A stretch of DNA of 6,680 nt from Tannerella sp. (GTDB taxonomy: Bacteria; Bacteroidota; Bacteroidia; Bacteroidales; Tannerellaceae). The translations under genes and the position numbers were made by a program. Positions 1 to 6,117 of this stretch are shown piece after piece (positions within the stretch are counted from its first letter, which is position 1; each line of letters starts with the position of its first letter). Under the pieces are notes generated by a model. That model made no database searches. It saw only the letters and a program-made list of their open reading frames with translations, and had not been told where the DNA came from. Location of the stretch: NCBI GenBank assembly GCA_031269635.1, contig JAISYY010000232.1, positions 1-6,680 on the forward strand, in the 5' to 3' direction.

Positions 1-2298
1 GATATACGTCTGATTACCCCAGAGCGAACCGATAACCGTTTCATTGTGCGTCAGGTTGAGCGAAGAGCTGTAATTCCAGTCTTTCGAGCGTACCACTTCA
101 CCGCCGATTTCAAGTTCCCAACCCTTGTTCTCCATCGTACCGATGTTCTTATACATATCCGATTCCGTGTTAGGCGGCTGCGGAACCTGCACACTGTAGA
201 TTAATCCCTGGATAGAGCGGCGGTAAAGGTCGAACTTGCCATAGAGCCGGTTGTCGAAGATCGAATAGTCAAGCCCGACGTTCCATTCGTGTTTTTCCTC
301 CCATCCGAGCATGTCGTTAATATTCTTCGTCACACCGTAGGAGTATGCCCAGCTGCCGTCGGGCAACAGCCAGCGCGTATCCGATCCGTACATCTTGGCG
401 GCATAGTCGGCCGAGAAGCCTTCGTTACCCGTCACACCGTATGCAAGGCGAAACTTGAGGTCATTCACCCAATCGACGTCTTTCAGGAACGATTCGTTCG
501 AGAGACGCCATCCTGCAGAAGCAGCCCAGAAGGTACCCCAGCGGTTCTTGGCGGCAAACTTGCTCGATCCTTCGTGGCGGACAGAGGCGGTAGCCATGTA
601 CGTATCCTTCCACGAATAGTTGACGCGGGCGAAGTAGGCCAGCAGGCGCTGCGTGATTCCTTTCGACGATCCCATTTCGGCTATACCTTCCTTCAGTCGG
701 GCGCCTTCGCCGATGTTCCAGAACTTGACAAGGTCGTTGGTGAAATGGCCGTTCTTGGCATTAAAGTTTTCGTTATTTTGCTCATAATAGCTGTAGCCGG
801 CCGTTGCATTGACGTCGTGGTCGCCGAACCTCCGGATGTAGGACAGGTAGCCGTCGGTGTTAAGCAACTCGGTCTTGCTGAACTCCAGTTCAGCCCATCC
901 CTTGCGTCCGGCGCGGATTTCTTCGCGCGAGAACATCGAGCGGTAGTAATGCCTTTCCCACTGACGGTTCTCATAAGCTGCCGTCTGGCGGTACGAAAGA
1001 CCTTCGACGGGCAGGATATTGAGTTTGAGCGTCACATCCGGGCGGAACCACTTGTCGAGGCCCTCGTCGGTTTTCAGCGCCGCTTCGCCGATTTCGTTCA
1101 TCTCCGTGTTATCGCCGTCGGTCCATATATTGTATCCCGTCTGACTGTCGGGATCGTAAACCGTCTGCGTCGGGTTGGCACGCATGAGACCCTCGATGGA
1201 CGGTTTGTTCTGGTAACGCTGCGCCTGGCGATAGTTGATATGAGAGCTGACGTCAAGCCAGCCCTTGAGGAGCTTGAAGTCGGTATTGATACGCCCGGCA
1301 TAGTCCTGGCGTGCGTCTCCCCGCAAAATACCGCGATTATCATCATACATCATGGTGGCGTAGATACGGGCATTGTCGGCTCCCCCCTGAATCGTCAGCA
1401 CGTGGCGGTTGGAGGCAGAATTATCGTTCAGCGCTTCGCCCCACCAGTCGGTATCATGCCCGTAGTTATTCTTGGCGCCTCCGTAAGTAGCTATATAGTC
1501 GGCTGCGTTGAGCATATCAGGCTGCCCGAAGGCCTGCTTGAAAGTCACCTCGCCGGTATAGCTCATCTTCAGATCGTTCGATTTGGCCTGCTTGGTGGTG
1601 ATCAGGATCACGCCGCCCGTAGCCCGCGTACCGTAGATGGCGCCTGCGGAAGCATCCTTCAACACGTCGATCGACTGGATATCTTCCTGCACGATGGTGC
1701 GTATGTCGCCGCCGGGCATTCCGTCAATCACGATCAGTGGAGCGCGCGATGTGTTGATAGACGCCATACCACGCAGTTGGAAGGTGTTACTTGAGTTCGG
1801 GCTGGTAGTCCCCGACATCACCAGGCCGCTGACCTTACCCTTCAGGGCTGTAGCGATGGACGAGCCTCCCACGCCCGCCGGCAAATCACGCGCCGAGAGC
1901 GAAGTGATGGAACTCGTCACCTGCCTTTTCTGCATCGTACCGTATCCGACAACCACGACTTCGTCCAGCATCAGGTTGTCTTCCTGCAGGATGACGTCAA
2001 CAACGCCATGATTATCCACGGCGACATCCTGCGTAATGTAGCCGATGTACGAAACGACTAATGTCGCACCGGCTTTCACGTTCAGCGTAAATTTCCCGTC
2101 GACGTCGGTAACGCCTCCATTCGTAGTACCTTTCTCGACTACATTTGCCCCGATCACAGGTTCGCCCATATCGTCCGTGACGGTTCCCCTGACGGAGATA
2201 TTCTGCTGGGCTAACAGTGTAAACGAAGCCATGCATACGGCGACCGCCATGAGCGACTTTCGCCATACATTCTTTTTGATTAATGTTTTTACATTCAT
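1..2298 (-). CDS. SusC-like TonB-dependent outer-membrane receptor, 3' end cut by window edge
   Basis: The frame is open for 766 codons with no internal stop and runs off the window; the family is usually about 1000 residues, so roughly the last quarter of the barrel is missing. Residues 1-30 form a signal peptide (basic start, hydrophobic core, end near LLAQ). Residues about 36-106 are the carboxypeptidase-regulatory-like domain typical of SusC proteins. The linker DEVVVVGYGT at 112-121 is the TonB-box-like stretch. The plug follows, with LRGMASIN (175-182), LIVIDGMPGG (188-197) and VLKDASAGAIYGTRATGG (212-229); the rest is beta-barrel. From family knowledge it would import an oligosaccharide together with a SusD lipoprotein, which would lie beyond the left edge. 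The start at 2298 is the first Met directly before the signal peptide; as usual in Bacteroidota there is no clear Shine-Dalgarno. Transcription appears to come from the distant promoter at 2770-2739 through a leader with a terminator. Substrate unknown. Confidence 0.96.
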   Translation of the reverse strand, partial: MNVKTLIKKNVWRKSLMAVAVCMASFTLLAQQNISVRGTVTDDMGEPVIGANVVEKGTTNGGVTDVDGKFTLNVKAGATLVVSYIGYITQDVAVDNHGVVDVILQEDNLMLDEVVVVGYGTMQKRQVTSSITSLSARDLPAGVGGSSIATALKGKVSGLVMSGTTSPNSSNTFQLRGMASINTSRAPLIVIDGMPGGDIRTIVQEDIQSIDVLKDASAGAIYGTRATGGVILITTKQAKSNDLKMSYTGEVTFKQAFGQPDMLNAADYIATYGGAKNNYGHDTDWWGEALNDNSASNRHVLTIQGGADNARIYATMMYDDNRGILRGDARQDYAGRINTDFKLLKGWLDVSSHINYRQAQRYQNKPSIEGLMRANPTQTVYDPDSQTGYNIWTDGDNTEMNEIGEAALKTDEGLDKWFRPDVTLKLNILPVEGLSYRQTAAYENRQWERHYYRSMFSREEIRAGRKGWAELEFSKTELLNTDGYLSYIRRFGDHDVNATAGYSYYEQNNENFNAKNGHFTNDLVKFWNIGEGARLKEGIAEMGSSKGITQRLLAYFARVNYSWKDTYMATASVRHEGSSKFAAKNRWGTFWAASAGWRLSNESFLKDVDWVNDLKFRLAYGVTGNEGFSADYAAKMYGSDTRWLLPDGSWAYSYGVTKNINDMLGWEEKHEWNVGLDYSIFDNRLYGKFDLYRRSIQGLIYSVQVPQPPNTESDMYKNIGTMENKGWELEIGGEVVRSKDWNYSSSLNLTHNETVIGSLWGNQTYI

Positions 2299-2450
2299 AT
2301 AAAAATATGTTTATTGATTTGTTAATAATAAAATTGGCTAACAAGCCTGATTTATGCGCCGGAAGGAACAACCGGTTCCTCTCATGCGCCATACGGTTGA
2401 TTGTTCTTAAGATGTATCCATAAGTCTATTCAGGTTTTTAAAGGTGAAAC

Positions 2451-2493
2451 AAAAAAGTCCTGCAAAACGGCTTTTCACCGTTTCACAGGACTT
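2451..2493 (-). terminator. Intrinsic terminator inside the susC leader
   Basis: On the minus-strand RNA the arms 2493-2478 and 2470-2455 form 16 consecutive pairs around a 7-nt loop (UGAAAAG). Two of the pairs are G-U wobbles, which would be mismatches in the plus-strand RNA, so the structure belongs to minus-strand transcripts. The stem is followed by a U run (2456-2451, the first two paired). It sits about 150 nt upstream of susC and about 240 nt downstream of its promoter, with no complete larger gene between. It therefore looks like a conditional stop rather than the end of an ordinary gene. Confidence 0.82.
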
Positions 2494-2578
2494 ACATTAA
2501 TAATAAAACCGCTCGCGACAAAGCGCCGCACCACGGTTGTCTCGTATTGTTCTCTGAAAAAGATTGTTCCTCGGGGGG

Positions 2579-2701
2579 TTAATACTCGAGGAGCGTGCAG
2601 GAAATTATAGGTCTGCCCCCCCCCCTCAAAATCCGTGCCAAAGTTGTCTTTTCACAACTTTCCGGGGGAATAATTCGTAGTATAATTGGTATAACGTTCA
2701 T
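2579..2701 (-). CDS. Putative 40-residue leader peptide with G10 tract
   Basis: The ATG at 2701 lies about 30 nt after the inferred start of transcription, and the ORF ends at a TAA at 2581-2579. The peptide begins MNVIPIILRIIPPE, contains TTLARILRGGGRP, and ends SCTLLEY. It is too short for a domain and I cannot assign a family. Ten consecutive G (2625-2616) encode part of Arg26, Gly27-29 and Gly/Arg beyond. In the frame reached by one extra G, or by a -1 ribosomal slip, the ORF stays open to residue 75 and stops at TGA 2477-2475, in the loop of the downstream terminator. With one G fewer it stops after 31 residues. The role is therefore more likely to be in cis, by ribosome position, than as a free protein. 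Supporting features are its distance from the promoter and its place in the leader. Against it: no clear ribosome binding site, and such a short ORF can occur by chance. Confidence 0.5.
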   Translation of the reverse strand: MNVIPIILRIIPPESCEKTTLARILRGGGRPIISCTLLEY

Positions 2702-2738
2702 CTTGTCTTATTTTATTATTCTTTCTAAAATTTACTGA

Positions 2739-2770
2739 CAAATATAATACATTTTTTTTGATTATGCAAA
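2739..2770 (-). promoter_or_regulatory. Bacteroidota-type promoter for the susC leader
   Basis: Read on the minus strand, TTTG (2770-2767), then exactly 20 bases, then TATATTTG (2746-2739). This matches the primary sigma consensus of Bacteroidota (TTTG at -33, TAnnTTTG at -7). The surroundings are very AT-rich. Transcription would start near 2733 and run left into the leader ORF and susC. Confidence 0.8.
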
Positions 2771-3068
2771 CATAACATTTTTTTTAACATAGGTGCAGTT
2801 CAGATTGTCGCGCCTGTTAAGCGGCCCTCACAGGAGGTTCCCCCCTGAACAGGCTCTCTTTCCAGCTTTTCTTATTGCATTGCGGGTACATATCATTGAA
2901 CCGGCTGTTTCAACATATAAAACATCCGTCACGGATACGGGAGGGAACGTGCGTTTCGCGTTTGCGAAGACGCCGGCGCTCTTCCTAACGCCGTACAGGC
3001 ACGAAACATGGCCGCCGGCAATCCGTTTATGGACGATTTTAACGTATTACGGTAGCTCTCCCGCCTGT
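2771..3068. other. Intergenic stretch with small dyads, no gene seen
   Basis: No convincing gene on either strand. Two symmetric elements stand out. GCCTGTT (2812-2818) pairs with AACAGGC (2848-2854) and encloses an inner CCTC-ACAG-GAGG hairpin (2826-2837), about 40 bp upstream of the -33 box of the susC leader promoter. A 13-bp dyad, ATCCGT-C-ACGGAT, lies at 2924-2936. Either could be an operator or a cruciform; neither has a recognised binding protein. A 95-codon plus-strand ORF and a roughly 70-codon start-less minus-strand frame cross this stretch, and neither looks like a known protein. Confidence 0.4.
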
Positions 3069-3194
3069 TGGGATACGTAAATTGTTCGGTGGGCTACGTA
3101 GATCATCCGCCGATCTACGTAGATCATTCACCGATCTACGTAGATTATCCGCCGATCTACGTAGATCAACCGTTGATCTACGTAGATTAAACGT
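3069..3194. repeat. Array of six 21-bp tandem repeats with palindromic core
   Basis: Units start at 3069, 3090, 3111, 3132, 3153 and 3174, with exact 21-bp periodicity. The central TACGTA is kept in all six, CTACGTAG in five, and the perfect 14-bp palindrome GATCTACGTAGATC in units 2 and 4. Units 3 and 5 differ by one base. The first two units are progressively decayed and both begin TGGG. The variable part between cores is ATCCGCC, ATTCACC or AACCGTT-like. The 21-bp spacing is two helical turns, so all cores face the same side of the DNA. It lies between the aldolase gene and the susC leader promoter, ending about 300 bp upstream of that promoter. It may be an operator array, a palindromic minisatellite or a protein-binding or structural repeat; the sequence alone does not decide. 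Confidence 0.9.
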
Positions 3195-3304
3195 CCGTTT
3201 CCGACATTCGAAAGCCTGTCGGGAACGTTTATTCTTACCCGGAAATATTCTGATTGTCAGATGTAAAAACAATAGAAAAATACAGTAATTCAAAAATGAA
3301 ATAC

Positions 3305-3415
3305 TTATGAAAAAAAGGGAAGTGCCACCCTGAAAACAATTCCGTCATTATAAGCAATCCCGTCAACGTCTTCTTTGTAAAGAATGAAATAATCCGGAGA
3401 CAAGGATCTGTCCGG
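3305..3415 (-). pseudogene. Possible 36-codon C-terminal gene remnant, unknown family
   Basis: Between the aldolase stop and the repeat array, the minus strand has an open frame without a start codon, beginning directly after a stop. It reads PDRSLSPDYFILYKEDVDG and then ends GIVFRVALPFFS before TAA at 3307-3305. The composition and codon choice look like real Bacteroidota coding sequence (alternating hydrophobic strands, acidic turns), unlike the surrounding spacer. I do not recognise the family. It could equally be a chance open frame, and it overlaps the candidate terminator at 3331-3310. Confidence 0.3.
3310..3331 (-). terminator. Weak candidate terminator downstream of the aldolase gene
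   Basis: The minus-strand RNA has AGGG (3331-3328) and CCCU (3319-3316) around an 8-nt loop, followed by a run of U (3315-3310). It lies about 165 nt after the aldolase stop. The stem is only 4 bp, so this is tentative. Confidence 0.3.
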
Positions 3416-3496
3416 TTACTAAGGGAGTTTGGGATGAATAAGGGTTTTGACAGTCAGTGCGACAATCCGAATTGCATCCTCTTTACACTTCCGCCT

Positions 3497-4798
3497 TTAT
3501 TCTACATGGAACGCGATGCGCAACGCCTCCACTTCCTCATCCGATATGGGTTGCAACTTGCCGATACTCATTCCCATAATCAGCGATTTGGCGCTAAACT
3601 CGGCTACTTCCAGGCGGTCGAACGTATTCAGCAATCCGTCGCCCGTAACAACGATCGAATCGTTCGACAGCAACACGGCCGGGTACGTTTTCAGCAATTC
3701 CGCTACCCGTTTGTTGTCTTCGTACTGAACGCCAAACGGTACGCTTGGAATATCTTTCAGGAAAATCCAGCTTTCGGGAATCGTACGCACGTTAAACTTA
3801 ACTCCGGACGTGCAGAATCCCATAATATTCGGCGGCTGTGTCAGGATGATCGAATTGATTTTTGGGTTACTCTGGTAGATTTCCTGATGCAGCGCAACCG
3901 AACGGCTCGGTATCTTACCGGCTTCCACCTTTCCGTCTTTTACCTGGACAATATGCTCATGCTCCATATTCCAACGCGGTATCCCCGGAGGCGTGATCAG
4001 GAAATCATTCCCCCGCCAACGCACGGAAACCGTCCCGTAGGAACTTATCATCATGCCCTGATCACATGCACGGTGAATAATTTTTATAATCAGGTCGCGT
4101 ATGTCGCGTTCGTCCGACGGGTACGTTGGATTCATAAAATAAGGGAAGTTGGCCGGTAAAGCCTTGTCGTGCTGCTCAATCTGTACATCCGTAAGATAAT
4201 TCGGCTCACCCAGTATCCGGGCGTTAATAACCGTCCTTGCGCAAAATTCAAGCGTTTCAAACCGCTGATAGGCATCTTTCATGTCCTCGCCGCAAAGAAC
4301 CACCCCGTGATTCTCCATAATCACAGCCTTGTATTCGGGATGTTTTTTAAATTCGTCGGCAATCTTTTTCCCCAGGTTTTTACTTCCGGGAACATCATAC
4401 GGAGCAAAACCTATTTTCCCGCATACGCTTTTCGCCTGCGGAATAATGTTCGTATCGGGTATCTGATGCGTTATGCTGAAAGCGACCAGCGCCGGCGGAT
4501 GCGCATGAACAACGGCCGACATTTGCGGGCGCATCTCATATATTGCCTTGTGAAAGGGAAATTCCGACGAAGGGCGATGCTGTCCGGCGACAGTCCCGTC
4601 CGCTTTCACACAAACGATGTCTTTTCTCGTAAGAGAACCTTTGTCTATCCCCGCCGGCGTAATCCATATATCGCCGTTATCATCCCTAATAGAGATGTTC
4701 CCACCCGAAGTTGTCGTAAGACCACTGTTGTAAATACGACCGATTACGACAATAATCTGGTCGGCCGGATGCATTAATTTCGTGTCTAATAGTTTCAT
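3497..4798 (-). CDS. Two-domain class II aldolase/adducin family protein
   Basis: 433 residues, about twice the length of a single-domain L-fuculose-phosphate aldolase or ribulose-phosphate epimerase, because two copies of the fold are fused. Domain 1 (about 8-200) keeps the hallmarks: SGGNIS (31-36), PSSEFPFH with catalytic-type Glu79, HAHPP with zinc-ligand-type His98 and His100, and ENHGVV with His164. Domain 2 (about 228-415) aligns by SYGTVS (253-258), PSRSVALH (297-304), ILTQPP (318-323) and SNDSIVV (378-384). The Glu and all three His are replaced there (Ser300, Leu319, Gln321, Asp380), so it should not bind zinc. From family knowledge, domain 1 would cleave or epimerise a phosphorylated sugar using a metal-bound enediolate in the cytoplasm; the exact substrate is unknown. 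The start at 4798 is preferred over the upstream Met at 4915. The promoter at 4877-4846 lies between the two, and the 39 extra residues do not resemble the family. Confidence 0.9.
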   Translation of the reverse strand: MKLLDTKLMHPADQIIVVIGRIYNSGLTTTSGGNISIRDDNGDIWITPAGIDKGSLTRKDIVCVKADGTVAGQHRPSSEFPFHKAIYEMRPQMSAVVHAHPPALVAFSITHQIPDTNIIPQAKSVCGKIGFAPYDVPGSKNLGKKIADEFKKHPEYKAVIMENHGVVLCGEDMKDAYQRFETLEFCARTVINARILGEPNYLTDVQIEQHDKALPANFPYFMNPTYPSDERDIRDLIIKIIHRACDQGMMISSYGTVSVRWRGNDFLITPPGIPRWNMEHEHIVQVKDGKVEAGKIPSRSVALHQEIYQSNPKINSIILTQPPNIMGFCTSGVKFNVRTIPESWIFLKDIPSVPFGVQYEDNKRVAELLKTYPAVLLSNDSIVVTGDGLLNTFDRLEVAEFSAKSLIMGMSIGKLQPISDEEVEALRIAFHVE

Positions 4799-4845
4799 TT
4801 TTATAACTGATAAGAATTTTTCAATATGGAATCTGTTTCCGGGTA

Positions 4846-4877
4846 CAAAATTACACGAAAAACTTCTGTTTTGCAAA
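4846..4877 (-). promoter_or_regulatory. Bacteroidota-type promoter for the aldolase gene
   Basis: Minus strand: TTTG (4877-4874), 20 bases, TAATTTTG (4853-4846). Transcription would begin near 4840, giving a leader of about 40 nt to the ATG at 4798. It lies inside the longest possible reading frame and so argues against the start at 4915. The aldolase therefore has its own transcription start, separate from the lipoprotein gene upstream. Confidence 0.75.
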
Positions 4878-4968
4878 TACTGTATAATAAATTCAGACGA
4901 CGACGCCGAAATCATTTGAATCCGGCTTCAGCGGGTTTCTCCCAGGCCAGGCTTTCAATTTATTCTTA

Positions 4969-5853
4969 CTATTTTTTGACCACCCGCGCTTTATAGAGTT
5001 TTATATTGGGTATGGTTAGTGTTTTATCGGGATTTTTGAAATAAATATGATATGTCCACCAGCTTTCTTCGGCTTTCGTGTATACCAGTTCTGCCGTTTT
5101 GTCATTATAGTTGACGGATTTCACGTCTCCGGTCGATTGGAGCGGTTCGAAAGGCGTGAATTTTTCGGTCGACATATTGAAAGAACATACGCCCTCATGT
5201 CCGCTTAACAGCAATTCGTTGCCGGAGACAAGCGACAAATCGTGTCCGCTCTCCACCGGAATCGGCCATTTCTTTTCAAGCGCCAGCCCGGGCGCAGACG
5301 TATCCCAGTCTTTCAACGAATACGCGCGAAGTTCGTCGTATCCCAACGCGTAGAAAAGATTCCTTTCTGCAACCCACACGGCTCCATGGCCGGAATACAG
5401 GCTGTCACGAAACAACACCCGCTCCGGTTTATCGACGTCGTACAGTTCAATACGGTTTCCATCCGGGTGAACGGAAAGGGTGACGGCGATTCTTCCGCCG
5501 GGCAACAGATCGGCCGAGTGAGCATTGGGAACATGTGCGTAAAAAAGACAGTTTTTTGTTGTGCGGTCCAGCAGCACAACGCCGCTTGACGCGGTCAGTA
5601 ACAATTGCGTATTGTTATTGACCGGTTTACAGTCATTTATCGTGTTCATGTATCTTTGATACTCTTCCGGCAACTGCGACGCGGCATCCGATGTTCTCCA
5701 TTCCCATACAATTTTTACGGAATCTTCGTTTGATTCCTCTGCGTTGATTATTATCACTTTGTCATCACCGCAGGTAATGATTTCGTAGAATTTTTCTCCG
5801 GCACTGCTGCATCCGGAGAGTATTAAACAAGTTAATATAAATAAGTGTTTCAT
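4969..5853 (-). CDS. DUF6528-like beta-propeller lipoprotein
   Basis: 294 residues. The N-terminus has a short signal peptide with lipobox LILSGC, so Cys15 should be lipidated after cleavage by signal peptidase II. The mature start CSSAGEK lacks an obvious acidic surface-export signal, so its side of the membrane is open. The rest is made of repeated beta-strand blades: ITCGDDKVIIINA (26-38), TASSGVVLLD (87-96), NAHSADLLPGGRIAVTLS (110-127), SGHGAVWVAERNLFYALG (154-171), SGHDLSLVSGNELLLSGH (202-219) and a final WWTYHIYF blade. This pattern and length fit my recollection of DUF6528, a Bacteroidota propeller family of unknown biochemical function found near glycan genes. Conserved-looking His112, His156, His204 and His219 in the blade turns could mark a ligand face. 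It starts 5 nt after the stop of a sulfatase remnant, so it was probably the second gene of an operon that has lost most of its first gene. No clear terminator follows. Confidence 0.8.
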   Translation of the reverse strand: MKHLFILTCLILSGCSSAGEKFYEIITCGDDKVIIINAEESNEDSVKIVWEWRTSDAASQLPEEYQRYMNTINDCKPVNNNTQLLLTASSGVVLLDRTTKNCLFYAHVPNAHSADLLPGGRIAVTLSVHPDGNRIELYDVDKPERVLFRDSLYSGHGAVWVAERNLFYALGYDELRAYSLKDWDTSAPGLALEKKWPIPVESGHDLSLVSGNELLLSGHEGVCSFNMSTEKFTPFEPLQSTGDVKSVNYNDKTAELVYTKAEESWWTYHIYFKNPDKTLTIPNIKLYKARVVKK

Positions 5854-5858
5854 TTTAC

Positions 5859-6017
5859 TTACCAGTTTTTTTGTGTATTATAATCCATAAAATTCCATTC
5901 TTTCAAGTGTGCAGGCGTTCGTTGAGCGACGATTGCGTTCAATTTTTCCTGCATTTCACGGTTGTGGCCGGCAATATTCGTCGTTTCGTCCCAATCATTC
6001 GGTAGATCAAATATTTT
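5859..6017 (-). pseudogene. C-terminal remnant of a sulfatase
   Basis: The minus-strand frame reads KIFDLPNDWDETTNIAG, then a helix-like stretch NREMQEKLNAIVAQ, then KEWNFMDYN, and ends at TAA 5861-5859. The pattern 'LYDLxxDPxETxNLA' followed by a helix is the normal end of alkaline-phosphatase-superfamily sulfatases. About 52 codons of roughly 450-550 remain. The catalytic Cys/Ser region and metal site are absent, and no suitable start codon lies in frame. Upstream of about 6020 the frame continues without homology to a stop at 6098-6096. The stop lies 5 nt from the next start, as in an operon. The identification rests on a short motif, but the motif is characteristic. Confidence 0.65.
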
Positions 6018-6066
6018 GCATATTGATGTCCTGAATATTGTATATATCGGGACAAATTTTACGCTA

Positions 6067-6074
6067 CAAAGGTA
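6067..6074 (-). promoter_or_regulatory. Candidate -7 box reading left into the sulfatase remnant and lipoprotein gene
   Basis: TACCTTTG on the minus strand is a perfect Bacteroidota -7 element, followed by TAGC. No TTTG is found at the expected -33 distance; an A-rich stretch occupies it. It would provide transcription across the remnant into the lipoprotein gene. Confidence 0.45.
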
Positions 6075-6099
6075 CGTTTTTTTTCTGAATTGTGTCTAT

Positions 6100-6107
6100 T
6101 ATCTTTG
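6100..6107 (+). promoter_or_regulatory. Candidate -7 box reading right into the GNAT remnant
   Basis: TATCTTTG on the plus strand is a perfect -7 element, with a T-run (6077-6084) about 19 bases upstream in place of TTTG. It points away from the box at 6074-6067, so the two form a divergent pair within 41 bp. Confidence 0.4.
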
Positions 6108-6117
6108 CATTTTGGTA

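Larger units (their letters stand above)
2299..2733 (-). promoter_or_regulatory. Long structured 5' leader of susC (candidate attenuator)
   Basis: The only good promoter seen upstream of susC lies about 435 bases before its start codon. The RNA in between contains, in order: a 40-codon ORF starting about 30 nt after the inferred start of transcription; a hairpin inside that ORF (2660-2641, arms of 7 bp); a G10 tract (2625-2616); a hairpin around the ORF stop (2591-2569, CCUCG/CGAGG); a further stem (2538-2534 with 2511-2507); a strong intrinsic terminator (2493-2451); and a 6-bp hairpin (2380-2364) flanked by direct repeats of a 7-mer, before an AT-rich stretch leading to the ATG. I see no second promoter between terminator and susC, so susC expression seems to need read-through. 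The layout resembles attenuator leaders of amino-acid operons, but no known riboswitch or Rfam family is recognised. An alternative is a separate short RNA of about 280 nt ending at the terminator. Confidence 0.6.

Noticed and set aside
289..1794. 501-codon plus-strand open frame, and shorter ones at 693-974, 1098-1346 and 1637-2302
   Set aside because: They lie opposite or out of frame with the SusC reading frame, which has clear domains throughout. They are shadow frames of GC-rich coding DNA.
2012..2392. 126-codon minus-strand ORF overlapping the susC start
   Set aside because: It is in a different frame from the clear SusC signal peptide and regulatory-like domain, and its Arg/Tyr-rich sequence is typical of a shadow frame.
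2401..2610. 69-codon plus-strand ORF across the leader
   Set aside because: It is antisense to the leader and terminator, and the G-U pairs show that the RNA structure belongs to the minus strand.
2616..2625. G10/C10 run as a possible sequencing or assembly artefact
   Set aside because: Not excluded, but kept as real for now because both neighbouring lengths give interpretable outcomes and the run sits inside an organised leader. Its exact length should be confirmed in reads.
2793..3080. 95-codon plus-strand ORF MQFRLSRLL...
   Set aside because: No family resemblance and no promoter or ribosome site. It spans the intergenic dyads and runs into the first repeat unit.
3069..3194. CRISPR array
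   Set aside because: The period is only 21 bp, the repeated part is most of the unit, there are no unique spacers of 28-40 bp, and no cas gene is present.
3434..4159. 241-codon plus-strand frame, and 4169-4777
   Set aside because: Antisense to the well-supported aldolase; no recognisable protein features.
4799..4915. Upstream start extending the aldolase by 39 residues
   Set aside because: The added residues do not resemble the family, and the promoter at 4877-4846 lies inside the extension.
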